Below are positions 14,575 through 22,634 of a stretch of DNA of 48,562 nt, piece by piece. The notes beneath the pieces are model-generated. The model did no database searches. It worked only from the letters and a program-made list of their open reading frames with translations, and had not been told where the DNA came from. Source of the DNA: a virus; the IMG/VR virus record IMGVR_UViG_3300030385_002740, positions 1-48,562 of that record; one strand, given 5' to 3'. Every line of letters starts with the position of its first letter. Position 1 is the first letter of the stretch. The position numbers and the translations under genes are program-made.

Positions 14575-14884
14575 GCCAATAGATTTTGAATCATTAAAGC
14601 CACCCACACCAACCACGACTTATTATAATAAGACAGGGGCAGAGTCTTCGTGGGACGAAAGGTCTCTGGCTAAAAAAATAGAGCATGATAGTGGAAAAAC
14701 GGTTTATCTAATATCGCAATACAGAGGTCTTCTGTTTGACCCTTGGGGGCCATATCCGAATAAGGCTAGCAGTTCCACACTAAAGAAAACTTCTCAAGAG
14801 GCTTTTCGTCTGTATCTCAGATATTTAAAAACAAGAGACAGGGCATCTTTAATTTTAGCAGAAAGGAACCATAGCAATGGCTAA
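14561..14884 (+). CDS. hypothetical protein (107 aa)
   Basis: I do not recognise this family. ATG 14561 is chosen because AAGGAGA lies just before it; the longer frame from 14537 has no such site. The protein has a Pro/Thr-rich stretch near residue 14 (KPPTPTTTYYNKTGAESSW), then a strand-turn region GKTVYLISQYRGLLFDPWGP and a final basic helix. It overlaps the genes on both sides by 8-14 bp. A role in replication or recombination is suggested only by position. Confidence 0.6.
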   Translation: MNKNEPIDFESLKPPTPTTTYYNKTGAESSWDERSLAKKIEHDSGKTVYLISQYRGLLFDPWGPYPNKASSSTLKKTSQEAFRLYLRYLKTRDRASLILAERNHSNG

Positions 14885-15182
14885 AGATAGAAAATCTGCC
14901 ACACTCAGTAAGGCCGATAAATTTTATATAGACAATAATAGCGAGCTTAGTTTATCAGAACTGTCAAACGATATTGGCAAGACCCAAAAATTAATCAAGG
15001 AACATCTGACTACAACCCAAGCTGATTCTGGGCGAACGGTTGATAGCTTGTTAGGTAAGGGGGCAAGTGGGGCCGTTGTGATGACAGAAGCCGCCTCTAG
15101 CTTGGCCGACGCCAAAAGAGACACGTCCACAGAAAAGACACCGACTAGAGTTAGAAAGTTTATCCACAAAATCAAGGAATAA
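14877..15182 (+). CDS. small protein with HTH-like N-terminus (101 aa)
   Basis: The N-terminal half, LSKADKFYIDNNSELSLSEL followed by SNDIGKTQKLIKEHL, reads like a winged or tri-helical DNA-binding unit (helix, turn, recognition helix). The C-terminal half is polar, with Ala/Ser/Thr-rich and basic stretches (TPTRVRKFIHKIKE). It may be a small phage transcriptional regulator or DNA-binding accessory. The HTH is a pattern reading, not a family match. The start overlaps the end of the previous gene by 8 bp. Confidence 0.6.
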   Translation: MAKDRKSATLSKADKFYIDNNSELSLSELSNDIGKTQKLIKEHLTTTQADSGRTVDSLLGKGASGAVVMTEAASSLADAKRDTSTEKTPTRVRKFIHKIKE

Positions 15183-15184
15183 AA

Positions 15185-15712
15185 ATGGCCCATGTTTGCA
15201 CGGGGTGGGATGAGTATTTATCTAGCTATTCTATAGACAACACCATTTGGTTTGTAAAACTATCTAATGGTGAGACGGTTTACCAAGACGACGGAAGACC
15301 AGACGTAGAACCAAATAGCGCTTGGCTAAGACTAAAAGAATACTGTGCAGAAAAAAACCTGCGTATAGAAGAAATGTATTTGCAGTTTCGCTCTCACGTT
15401 GAACCTATAGGGAAGGGGCATGACGGATATTATTTTTGTAAAGGCGCTTCTGGCTTTCTATTCTCAGAAGAAACCCTACACTCATTTGTTGTAGGAACTT
15501 TATCTGGAGACACGCTGTCAATAAGACACTATAAAACACCAGAGCTAACAGTTTTGCAGACGGACACCAGAACCAAGCTTGGCAACGAAGAATGTTTGAT
15601 AGAAAAACCAATTGTTCAAGGGGGGGCAGTAACTTGCCGCTTAGCAACGCCATATAAAATTGCGGCATTAAACTGGTTAGCTGATGACAAAGAACAGGAC
15701 AAACAAGAGTAA
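15185..15712 (+). CDS. hypothetical protein (175 aa)
   Basis: I do not recognise this protein. It begins with a Trp/Tyr-rich segment (GWDEYLSSYSIDNTIWFVKL) followed by NGETVYQDDGRPD, then alternating short strands and loops, suggesting a beta-rich soluble fold. There are several cysteines without a clear motif. The acidic, Lys-rich C-terminus overlaps the next gene by 29 bp. It sits in a run of orphan genes between PhoH/FmdB and the recombinase. Confidence 0.6.
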   Translation: MAHVCTGWDEYLSSYSIDNTIWFVKLSNGETVYQDDGRPDVEPNSAWLRLKEYCAEKNLRIEEMYLQFRSHVEPIGKGHDGYYFCKGASGFLFSEETLHSFVVGTLSGDTLSIRHYKTPELTVLQTDTRTKLGNEECLIEKPIVQGGAVTCRLATPYKIAALNWLADDKEQDKQE

Positions 15713-16112
15713 GTATCAATCTCCATCAACCGGAGAATATTGCACAGCCGCCCAATACATGGCGGAACTAATGTGCTTAAGAATGGCAGAAAATAACAAC
15801 GAGGGTTCTTTAGGTTTCAAGTTTTGGAACAAGGGCAAGTGGAAAAAAACTTACCAGTATCAGGTGACTCTTGCGAATAGGCTTATTAAGGAATTTGACG
15901 AGCAAAGCTTAATACAAGCTCTAAATAGCAAGCAGGGAAAATCTATTTATTCGCTGCGTAACAAAAGATTGGTTAGCTTGGCCTCCAACATTAAAAAGCC
16001 CACCATACCAGATTCCCCGAACCCACTATCAATTTCAGACACGCTGTCTAAACCAAAAAAACCCTTTGGCAAAAAAGGCAAGCTTACAGACCTAAGAAAG
16101 CTAGATGAATAA
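15684..16112 (+). CDS. hypothetical basic protein (142 aa)
   Basis: No family is named with confidence. The protein is basic, with an N-terminal part SPSTGEYCTAAQYMAELMCL that looks like a small helical domain, a middle FKFWNKGKWKKTYQYQVTLA and a Lys/Pro-rich disordered tail (SKPKKPFGKKGK). The combination suggests nucleic-acid binding. It directly precedes, and overlaps by 8 bp, the RecA-like gene, so it could be a recombination accessory factor. Confidence 0.6.
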   Translation: MTKNRTNKSKYQSPSTGEYCTAAQYMAELMCLRMAENNNEGSLGFKFWNKGKWKKTYQYQVTLANRLIKEFDEQSLIQALNSKQGKSIYSLRNKRLVSLASNIKKPTIPDSPNPLSISDTLSKPKKPFGKKGKLTDLRKLDE

Positions 16113-17112
16113 AACAAAAGACCTAACAGAAAAACAAATCATCAAAAAATATGGAGACGTTATACGGTCAGGAGCCGACGTTTTTGATGAAGCCGTAGGA
16201 ATGAAAATAATCCCGGTTAGCCCTGCCATTGATTTGGCTTTAGGCGGGGGCATAAGAGAAGGTAGCTGGGTTATTTTTACCGGCTCTCCCAAAACCGGAA
16301 AAACTTCTACTGCGCTCCAGTTTGCCGCCACATGCCAGACTAAAGAATACGGAAGCCGACCCATTATCTACCTTAATTCAGAAGGCAGACTGGGTGCTTT
16401 AAATTTGGGCGGCATTCGTGGACTTGACCCCAGCAAGATAACAGTAGTAGAATCTAAAGATGAGCCACTGAGCGCAGAACAATATCTTTCTATTGCTGAA
16501 ACATACATCAAGGATAAGCCTGAGTGCGTTTTAATTATAGACTCAGTATCTTCTTTGATACCAGAAAGAGAATTACTGGATGACGTAAACGGACAATTTC
16601 GTGCTGGCTTGCCAAAAATACTTGGAAACTTCACGAAGAGATTAAGCAATATTGTTCCGAGACAAAAAGCCATTGTAATAATGATTACACATTTTATTGC
16701 AAACACAACAGGCTATGGCAAAAGTAAGGTGTCTGATAGTGGGAATAAAATCCGATATCAAGTTGACACCCATATGGAAATAAAGTCCCTTAAGCCTTGG
16801 GAGGTTGGGGGCGAACAAATCGGCCAGATGATTACGTGGAAAGTTTTGTGTTCCGCTGCTGGCGGCTTTCCCGGCAGCGAAGCTGAAAGCTGGCTTAGAT
16901 ATGGAACAGGAATAGATAGAGTACAGGAGTTGCTATACAAAGGTCTAGAGTTTGGCTTAATAAATAGAAGTGGTGCATGGTATAATTTTGAAACAGAAGA
17001 ACTGGGAGACAAGGAACTTAAATTTCAGGGCCAAGAAAAGCTATATAACTTCTTGCAAGAAAATGGCGACGTGTGTTCGGCCTTGGAATCAAAGATAAAG
17101 GAAGTAATTTGA
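16105..17112 (+). CDS. RecA/UvsX-like recombinase
   Basis: This 335-residue RecA-superfamily ATPase would form filaments on ssDNA and drive strand exchange for recombination-dependent replication and repair. Walker A is GSPKTGKT (60-67). The Walker B region is VLIIDSVSSL (about 142-151). The MITHF stretch (about 193-197) corresponds to the region before loop L2. It lacks the long N-terminal oligomerisation region seen in some UvsX, and is similar in length to bacterial RecA (about 350). The next genes are a Vsr-like nuclease and a possible UvsY-like mediator, which fits a T4-type recombination module. Confidence 0.85.
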   Translation: MNKTKDLTEKQIIKKYGDVIRSGADVFDEAVGMKIIPVSPAIDLALGGGIREGSWVIFTGSPKTGKTSTALQFAATCQTKEYGSRPIIYLNSEGRLGALNLGGIRGLDPSKITVVESKDEPLSAEQYLSIAETYIKDKPECVLIIDSVSSLIPERELLDDVNGQFRAGLPKILGNFTKRLSNIVPRQKAIVIMITHFIANTTGYGKSKVSDSGNKIRYQVDTHMEIKSLKPWEVGGEQIGQMITWKVLCSAAGGFPGSEAESWLRYGTGIDRVQELLYKGLEFGLINRSGAWYNFETEELGDKELKFQGQEKLYNFLQENGDVCSALESKIKEVI

Positions 17113-17522
17113 AGGCCATAGGTTTTGATGGCAAAGAGAGGGTGTGGAATCTTTCAAAATATGTACCAAAAAATAGGTCTCACTCCAACCTTCACGGTAC
17201 AGTTCGCAAACTACTAAAACAGCTATTTCCAAAATACAAAATACTAGAAGAAATTTCTTTGCCGGGAAGCTTTACCCCAACAAGAAAATCAACGCTCTAT
17301 GCAGACTTCTTTATCCCCGGTGCCAACCTAATAGTAGAGGCTCATGGCAAACAGCACTATGAGTTTATTGCCTTTTATCACAAAAGAAAAGAGAGGTTCT
17401 ACAAGTCAAAAGCTAGGGATAAGGATAAAATTGAGTGGTGCCACATAAACGGCTTAGACATAGCAGTACTTAAATACTCTGAAACAGAAGATGACTGGAA
17501 AAGAATCATACTCGATATCTGA
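17109..17522 (+). CDS. Vsr-like PD-(D/E)XK-fold endonuclease
   Basis: TTG 17109 is chosen as the start because AAAGGAAG ends four bases upstream and the codon overlaps the recombinase stop; an in-frame GTG at 17073 would lengthen it by 12 residues. The 137-residue protein has the strand and active-site pattern of very-short-patch-repair-type nucleases: YADFFIPGANLIVEAHGKQH around 64-84 (D66, E78, H84) and RDKDKIEW around 103-110. EDxHD homing endonucleases share this fold. It may be a resident DNA-repair or recombination nuclease, or a free-standing homing enzyme beside recA. Fold is likely; role is open. Confidence 0.65.
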   Translation: MKAIGFDGKERVWNLSKYVPKNRSHSNLHGTVRKLLKQLFPKYKILEEISLPGSFTPTRKSTLYADFFIPGANLIVEAHGKQHYEFIAFYHKRKERFYKSKARDKDKIEWCHINGLDIAVLKYSETEDDWKRIILDI

Positions 17523-17973
17523 ACTCCAAGACTTTGTGGAGTCGCTTGAAAAATACTCAAATGACCACGGAGTCTTTACGTCTAAAATTAATTATGAGGT
17601 TGAGGGCATAATTAACTTGACGGAAAAAGAAATGAAGGAACTTACAGTGGAAGAATGTTACGAAAAATCGTACAGCCTTAGCGGATATTGTAATTATGTG
17701 CAATCAATAACGAATAGACACACGTCCATTTTAGGGTGGTGCAGTGATTCTCTAAATAAGATTGTTACAAAAGAGGCAGAGCAATTTAGTAAGTATATGA
17801 AATGGGAACAAAAGTGTCATGCGGTTGTTCAGAATAATGACTTTGCACAAAAAATATGGGACGCCAAGGTTTACGCTCAAGGACAGGTAACTTGGCTAAC
17901 AGATAAAACTAGGGACATGAGAAGAATGGCAGAAACTCTACTGAATTATGCTAAAAGGAAAACTTATTCATGA
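17491..17973 (+). CDS. possible UvsY-like recombination mediator (160 aa)
   Basis: This is an all-helical, charged protein with a C-terminal helix pair, KVYAQGQVTWLTDKTRDMRR followed by MAETLLNYAKRK. That resembles phage UvsY-type proteins in overall pattern, length (T4 UvsY has 137 residues) and position close behind a RecA/UvsX-like gene. UvsY loads the recombinase onto SSB-coated ssDNA. Sequence identity is not recognisable by eye, so the call rests on context and helical layout. It overlaps the nuclease gene by 32 bp. Confidence 0.4.
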   Translation: MTGKESYSISELQDFVESLEKYSNDHGVFTSKINYEVEGIINLTEKEMKELTVEECYEKSYSLSGYCNYVQSITNRHTSILGWCSDSLNKIVTKEAEQFSKYMKWEQKCHAVVQNNDFAQKIWDAKVYAQGQVTWLTDKTRDMRRMAETLLNYAKRKTYS

Positions 17974-18386
17974 GTATTAAAGATACGGCCAAGGCTCTTC
18001 TTAAAAAGGGGGTCGCGGCAGGGGATGAAGAATTAATTAATATGGCGAACGAGCTTCTAGAGTCTCTTAATCCTCCAGAGCCAAAGAATAAACCAAGTCT
18101 TGATGAAGATTACATTGCCCCATCCAAGAATGAGAATGCTCAACCCGATAGTCAGGGGAGAAGAGCAAAAACAGAATCAATAGACACAAAGAAAAGAGAA
18201 AATGAATTCGTAGACGATGGAATGGAACACAAAAATGAAATAACTCCAGACTATGTACCATCTCCCAGAGCAAGAAAATCTTTTAAAAAAGTAAAGATGA
18301 TTTGTACGAGGTGTGATAAAAGTTTTGACGTACACCCCGTACACAAAAGAGAAAACTATATATGTAACTCTTGCATTAAGAAATAA
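17970..18386 (+). CDS. hypothetical protein with C-terminal zinc ribbon (138 aa)
   Basis: The C-terminus has two CxxC knuckles, ICTRCDKSFDVHPVH and YICNSCIKK (about residues 110-137), forming a zinc ribbon. The N-terminal 30 residues are a helix (KDTAKALLKKGVAAGDEELI). The middle is polar and probably disordered. It overlaps the previous gene by ATGA and is one base from the helicase gene. It could recruit the helicase or primase to DNA, but this is guessed from position. Confidence 0.6.
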   Translation: MSIKDTAKALLKKGVAAGDEELINMANELLESLNPPEPKNKPSLDEDYIAPSKNENAQPDSQGRRAKTESIDTKKRENEFVDDGMEHKNEITPDYVPSPRARKSFKKVKMICTRCDKSFDVHPVHKRENYICNSCIKK

Positions 18387-19853
18387 ATGAAAGCTCTTCA
18401 AAACGTCGCAGCAGAACGAGCAGTTCTCGCCGGATTGTGTCATTACGGCATAAGTGCCGCCGCTGACGTTGAAGGTGTCCTTGAGCCTTCATCGTTTGTG
18501 TCAGAGTCCAACCAAATAGTTTTCAAGTGTGTCTTGGAGGTTTTAAAAAATAGCGACTCAGTAGATATTTCTTCAATCTTATCTGCTGCCTCTAGCTTAA
18601 ATTTTTATGAGATACTTGACACTAAGAAAGAAATCGAATTCTTAAGAGCCTTATTTAACTTCCCTATTAATCTTGAGAATGTCAGACCAAACGCAATAAA
18701 AATCAGAAAGCTTCAGCTTGGACGAGAAATACAGATAACAGCAAAACAAATACACTCAGAAGCTTCTCACATAAGTGGTGAAGAAAGTTTTGATGAAATC
18801 ATTTGCTTGGCAGAGAACCCTGTCTTCAATATATCTTCCATGCTTGGCAGAGGGGAACACGACAGGCCAACAATTTTGGGAGAAGATATAGAAGAATATA
18901 TAAAACATCTCATGGAGTCCCCATGTGAGATGATAGGCTTGAGCAGTGGCTTTTCCAGATATGACGCTGCCATTGGGGGCGGTTTTAGGAGAAAGGCAGT
19001 GGACTTAATAGCAGCTAGACCCAAAGTTGGAAAAAGCGTTTTTGGCGATGTGGTTGCTATGCATATTGCCAATAACTTAGATGCGCCCGTTCTAATGCTA
19101 GATACGGAAATGTCTAAAGAAGACCATCAGAATAGACTGTTGGCCAGCTTGAGTGGTGTGCCAATAAACGATATCGCCACAGGAAAATTCTCTTACGACC
19201 AGTCAAAAATGGAAAAGGTAAATCTGGCCAAAGAGAAACTAAAAGAAGCCCCATACCACTATATTAATATCTCTGGAAAACCGTTTGACCAAACCCTTTC
19301 AATTATCAGGCGGTGGATTTTAAAAGAAATAGGCTACGATGAAAATGGCCGTGTTAATGACTGCATGATAATATATGATTATCTAAAGCTGATGACTTCA
19401 GACCACCTATCAAACAACGTGGCAGAATTCCAAGCCTTGGGCTTTCAGATTACCGCCCTTCACAACTTTTGCGTAGAGTACGACTGCCCCTGTCTTGCCT
19501 TCGTCCAGCTAAACCGGGATGGAATTACAAAAGAATCTACAGATGTGGTTAGTGGCTCTGATAGATTAATTTGGCTATGCACCAGCTTCTCAATTTTTAA
19601 GGAAAAATCCATTGAGGAAAAGGCCGACCACCCAGACGCTGGCAATAGAAAGCTGGTTCCCATAGTAACTCGACATGGGCCGGGAATGGACAATATGAAC
19701 TACATTAATATGTCTATGGAGGGTGAAACAGCCCGCATTAAAGAAGGGTTTACTAGAGACGAACTGTTCAAACAAAGTAGGTCTGACAGAGAAGGCTTTG
19801 AAGTTAAAGACGATGGCCCCATATTACAAGAAGATGGAAAAACAGAAGATTGA
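18387..19853 (+). CDS. DnaB-type replicative helicase
   Basis: This 488-residue hexameric 5'-3' helicase of the RecA/DnaB superfamily unwinds the fork. The N-terminal domain (NVAAERAVLAGL start, about 1-110) is the DnaB primase-interacting domain. The C-terminal ATPase has Walker A ARPKVGKS (210-217), LDTEMSKED (about 238-246), Walker B IIYDYLKLM (about 331-339) and the QLNRDG segment with the sensor region. It is the usual length for DnaB (E. coli 471). It is followed, with a 20-bp overlap, by the primase gene, a typical phage helicase-primase pair. Confidence 0.92.
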   Translation: MKALQNVAAERAVLAGLCHYGISAAADVEGVLEPSSFVSESNQIVFKCVLEVLKNSDSVDISSILSAASSLNFYEILDTKKEIEFLRALFNFPINLENVRPNAIKIRKLQLGREIQITAKQIHSEASHISGEESFDEIICLAENPVFNISSMLGRGEHDRPTILGEDIEEYIKHLMESPCEMIGLSSGFSRYDAAIGGGFRRKAVDLIAARPKVGKSVFGDVVAMHIANNLDAPVLMLDTEMSKEDHQNRLLASLSGVPINDIATGKFSYDQSKMEKVNLAKEKLKEAPYHYINISGKPFDQTLSIIRRWILKEIGYDENGRVNDCMIIYDYLKLMTSDHLSNNVAEFQALGFQITALHNFCVEYDCPCLAFVQLNRDGITKESTDVVSGSDRLIWLCTSFSIFKEKSIEEKADHPDAGNRKLVPIVTRHGPGMDNMNYINMSMEGETARIKEGFTRDELFKQSRSDREGFEVKDDGPILQEDGKTED

Positions 19854-20877
19854 CCTTTTGTGTCAACAGCTTGCCATCAAAGTGGTTGATATACTTGACT
19901 ATTTTGGGGTGGACTATTCTCCAAAAGACAATTACCTACATGGCTGCTGTCCAGTCCACGGTGGAGACAACCCAACCGCATTTACGGTTTATATAGATGG
20001 CGATGATATGATGGGCAATTGGTATTGCTGGACTCATCACTGTGAGCGGGAATGTCAACCAACAATGCTAGGCTTGATTCGCGGCTTATTGGAAAGCAGA
20101 AAAGACGACAAGGTATCCTTTATGGAAGCGGTTAATTTTTCAAAAAGATTCGTAAAAGACTTGGACGAAAATCCAGATGCGCTATCTTCTGAAAAGGCAA
20201 GATTTATAAACTCGGTTCGTGGCTTCAACAAAAAAGCCCCCCAGCCAGTTTTTAATATAGGCAGAGAAGACATAAGGGAAAGGCTTACAATACCAGCGGC
20301 ATACTACATAAAAAGAGGATATAGCCCAGAAACTCTAGATAGATTTGATGTTGGGTTGTGTTCTGACAAAACAAAGGCTATGAATGGAAGAGTGGTGGTT
20401 CCAGTATACGACGACAATTATCAGAAAATGGTTGGCTGTGTTGGAAGAGCTACAACCGAAAACAATAATGCAAAATGGGTTAACAGTAAGGGCTTTCATG
20501 CTGGGCACTATCTATACAACTATTGGTTTGCCCAAGAACATATCCAAAGCACAGGGGTGGCCGTGCTTGTTGAGGGACAGGGGGATGTTTGGCGACTATA
20601 TGAGGCAGGAATTTTGAACTGTGTGGGCCTATTTGGTTGTAGTATAACGGACGCACAGCTAGTAAAATTAGAAAGCTCAGGAGCAATGAGCTTGGTCGTC
20701 TTGATGGACAACGACGAAGCAGGAAAAAAGGCCATAGAACAAATTACAAATAAGTGTGAAAGACTATTCAACATATATTTCCCCGAAATGGAAGAGCATA
20801 ATAAGGATGTGGGAGAAATGAGCGTTGAAGATATTTCCAGAATCATTCAGCCGTTTATAGAAAGAGCAACGCAATGA
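19834..20877 (+). CDS. DnaG-type DNA primase (CHC2 zinc finger + Toprim)
   Basis: ATG 19834 is preferred; an in-frame ATG at 19813 and a longer frame to 19723 would push further into the helicase gene. The N-terminal zinc domain is CPVHGGDNPTAFTVY with WYCWTHHC (C39, H42, C65 and H69 or C70). The Toprim domain has EGQGD (248-252) and DNDEAG (292-297), which bind the catalytic metals. The protein makes RNA primers at the fork. At 347 residues it is shorter than bacterial DnaG (about 580) because it lacks the C-terminal helicase-interaction domain. It follows DnaB and precedes the dNMP kinase by a 4-bp overlap. Confidence 0.9.
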   Translation: MEKQKIDLLCQQLAIKVVDILDYFGVDYSPKDNYLHGCCPVHGGDNPTAFTVYIDGDDMMGNWYCWTHHCERECQPTMLGLIRGLLESRKDDKVSFMEAVNFSKRFVKDLDENPDALSSEKARFINSVRGFNKKAPQPVFNIGREDIRERLTIPAAYYIKRGYSPETLDRFDVGLCSDKTKAMNGRVVVPVYDDNYQKMVGCVGRATTENNNAKWVNSKGFHAGHYLYNYWFAQEHIQSTGVAVLVEGQGDVWRLYEAGILNCVGLFGCSITDAQLVKLESSGAMSLVVLMDNDEAGKKAIEQITNKCERLFNIYFPEMEEHNKDVGEMSVEDISRIIQPFIERATQ

Positions 20878-21617
20878 CACAAAAAATAATAGCATTTTCT
20901 GGAGTAAAGCAAAGTGGCAAAACCACCTGTGTTAATTTTCTACATGGATATCAACTAGTTAGACACGGGGTCATTGACGACTTTGGTATTAGCCCAGAAG
21001 GAGAGCTTTTCGTAGAAGCCACCGAAGGTGACAACAAGGGCGGTGGCATGATTGATGTGTTTAGAACCGACGAAGAGTTTGTGTCCTATGCCACCGCCAA
21101 TATATGGCCCTTCATTAAATGTTACAACTTTGCTGACCCCCTAAAATATATATGCATGAATTTGTTTGGTTTAGGCTGGAACCAATGCTTTGGTTCAGAT
21201 AAGGATAAAAATAGCAAAATAGACTTAAAATGGAAAGACCTGCCCCGCGCGGGGATGAAAAAGGGAAATTTAACTGCTAGAGAATTTATGCAATATTTTG
21301 GGACAAATGTATGTCGTAAGATTAAGCCAGACATTTGGACTCAGGCATGTATTAGTAGAGTGCAGTCAGAGCAGAGCGAACTGTCGGTAATTGGAGATTG
21401 TAGGTTTGAAAACGAAGTAGATGTGATTAAGAAGACTGGAGGCAAAGTGGTTAGATTAACAAGACAAGTTTCCGAAGATAGCCACTCAAGCGAAACAGCC
21501 CTAAACAAAGACAAGTTTAGCTGGGATAATTTTGATTTAATTATTGATAACCAAAACATGTCTGTTGGGGAGACTCATGAATGCCTTTTAGATAATATAC
21601 AGAAATGGGGATGGTAG
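20874..21617 (+). CDS. deoxynucleoside monophosphate kinase
   Basis: This 247-residue P-loop kinase, related to T4 gene 1 dNMP kinase, makes dNDPs for phage DNA synthesis. The P-loop is GVKQSGKT (10-17). Family segments include YNFADPLKYICMNLFGL, FMQYFGTNVCR and GDCRFENEVD (about 178-187). It starts by an ATGA overlap with the primase gene. Which dNMPs it accepts cannot be read from sequence. It might also serve modified bases, but there is no direct sign of base modification enzymes here. Confidence 0.87.
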   Translation: MTQKIIAFSGVKQSGKTTCVNFLHGYQLVRHGVIDDFGISPEGELFVEATEGDNKGGGMIDVFRTDEEFVSYATANIWPFIKCYNFADPLKYICMNLFGLGWNQCFGSDKDKNSKIDLKWKDLPRAGMKKGNLTAREFMQYFGTNVCRKIKPDIWTQACISRVQSEQSELSVIGDCRFENEVDVIKKTGGKVVRLTRQVSEDSHSSETALNKDKFSWDNFDLIIDNQNMSVGETHECLLDNIQKWGW

Positions 21618-21623
21618 CAGTTT

Positions 21624-22634
21624 ATGCTAATAACCTACATAAGAAGCTCATCTTATAACAATTATTCGTTCTGCCAGCAACAATATTACATTAATTATGT
21701 ACTAGGCTATCCGTCTGTGTCGGGCAAGAAAGCCCAGATGGGAACTATAGTACACAAAGTAATGGAGTGTTTAGCTAGGTCAAATCAAACACTTAAACTT
21801 AACAAAAGAATATTTACCGACGACGTTTTGGGAAAAATAAGTGTTGGCAGTAAAAAGTTGCAATCAGATGATTTTGTTAATGAGTTGGTAGATAAAAGCT
21901 TTAATCATTATACTTCTAACTGTAAACATGAGTACAGTAAGAAGGATTATAACGATTGCAACAAATGGACTTGGATGGGTTTAGACTACAATAACGGCCA
22001 ATTTGACCCAAGAAATTTAAACATAATTGCAGCCGAACCTCATTTTGATATAAAAATAGATGAGCCGTGGGCAAAATACAGCTACAGCCTCCCAGATGGC
22101 TCCAAACTGACCGGAACGCTTGCTATCAAGGGGACTATTGACCTTGTGACGGAGCCGTCCAGCGGCGTCCTAGAGGTCATAGATTGGAAAACAGGTCGCC
22201 GCATTGATTGGGCTACGGGAGAAGAAAAAGACTACGATAAACTTCTCAGTGACCCACAGCTTTTGCTGTACAATTATGCAATATCAAAGATGTTTCCAGA
22301 GTATGAACAATCCATAACGTCTATATTTTACATTAAAGACGGCGGGCCTTTTAGTTTATGCTTTGATGAATCTGACCAGAAATCGTTTCTAGAAAAACTT
22401 AGGACTAGATTTTCCCAAGTAAAGAACAACCAAAATCCTAAAATGATTTCCCGCAACCAAAGCAATTGGAAATGCACCAAGCTGTGTGATTATTTTAAGA
22501 ATAACTGGCCCGGAACAGACACCAACATGTGTAAGTATATACATGAAAAGATAGAAGCTGAAGGAATTGACAAAACAACAGAAGATTGTACAAGAGAAGG
22601 CTTTAGTATAGGTTATTATGATGCCCCCGGTTAA
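21624..22634 (+). CDS. Cas4/RecB-type PD-(D/E)XK nuclease with probable Fe-S cluster
   Basis: This 336-residue exonuclease-type protein has the RecB-family active site: H44 (GTIVHKVME), D173 (KGTIDLV), D187 and K189 (EVIDWKTG), and the Q motif DPQLLLYNYA (Q212). One N-terminal cysteine (C17) and three C-terminal ones (C284, C288, C303) match the four-cysteine 4Fe-4S pattern of Cas4 and AddB. No CRISPR or cas genes are near, so it is probably a phage recombination or DNA-processing nuclease paired with the RecA-like protein. Its end overlaps the polymerase start by 17 bp. Confidence 0.82.
   Translation: MLITYIRSSSYNNYSFCQQQYYINYVLGYPSVSGKKAQMGTIVHKVMECLARSNQTLKLNKRIFTDDVLGKISVGSKKLQSDDFVNELVDKSFNHYTSNCKHEYSKKDYNDCNKWTWMGLDYNNGQFDPRNLNIIAAEPHFDIKIDEPWAKYSYSLPDGSKLTGTLAIKGTIDLVTEPSSGVLEVIDWKTGRRIDWATGEEKDYDKLLSDPQLLLYNYAISKMFPEYEQSITSIFYIKDGGPFSLCFDESDQKSFLEKLRTRFSQVKNNQNPKMISRNQSNWKCTKLCDYFKNNWPGTDTNMCKYIHEKIEAEGIDKTTEDCTREGFSIGYYDAPG

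Noticed and set aside
21624-22634. Cas4-like protein as part of a CRISPR-Cas system
   Set aside because: There are no repeat-spacer array, no cas1/cas2 and no effector in the window; neighbours are replication genes.
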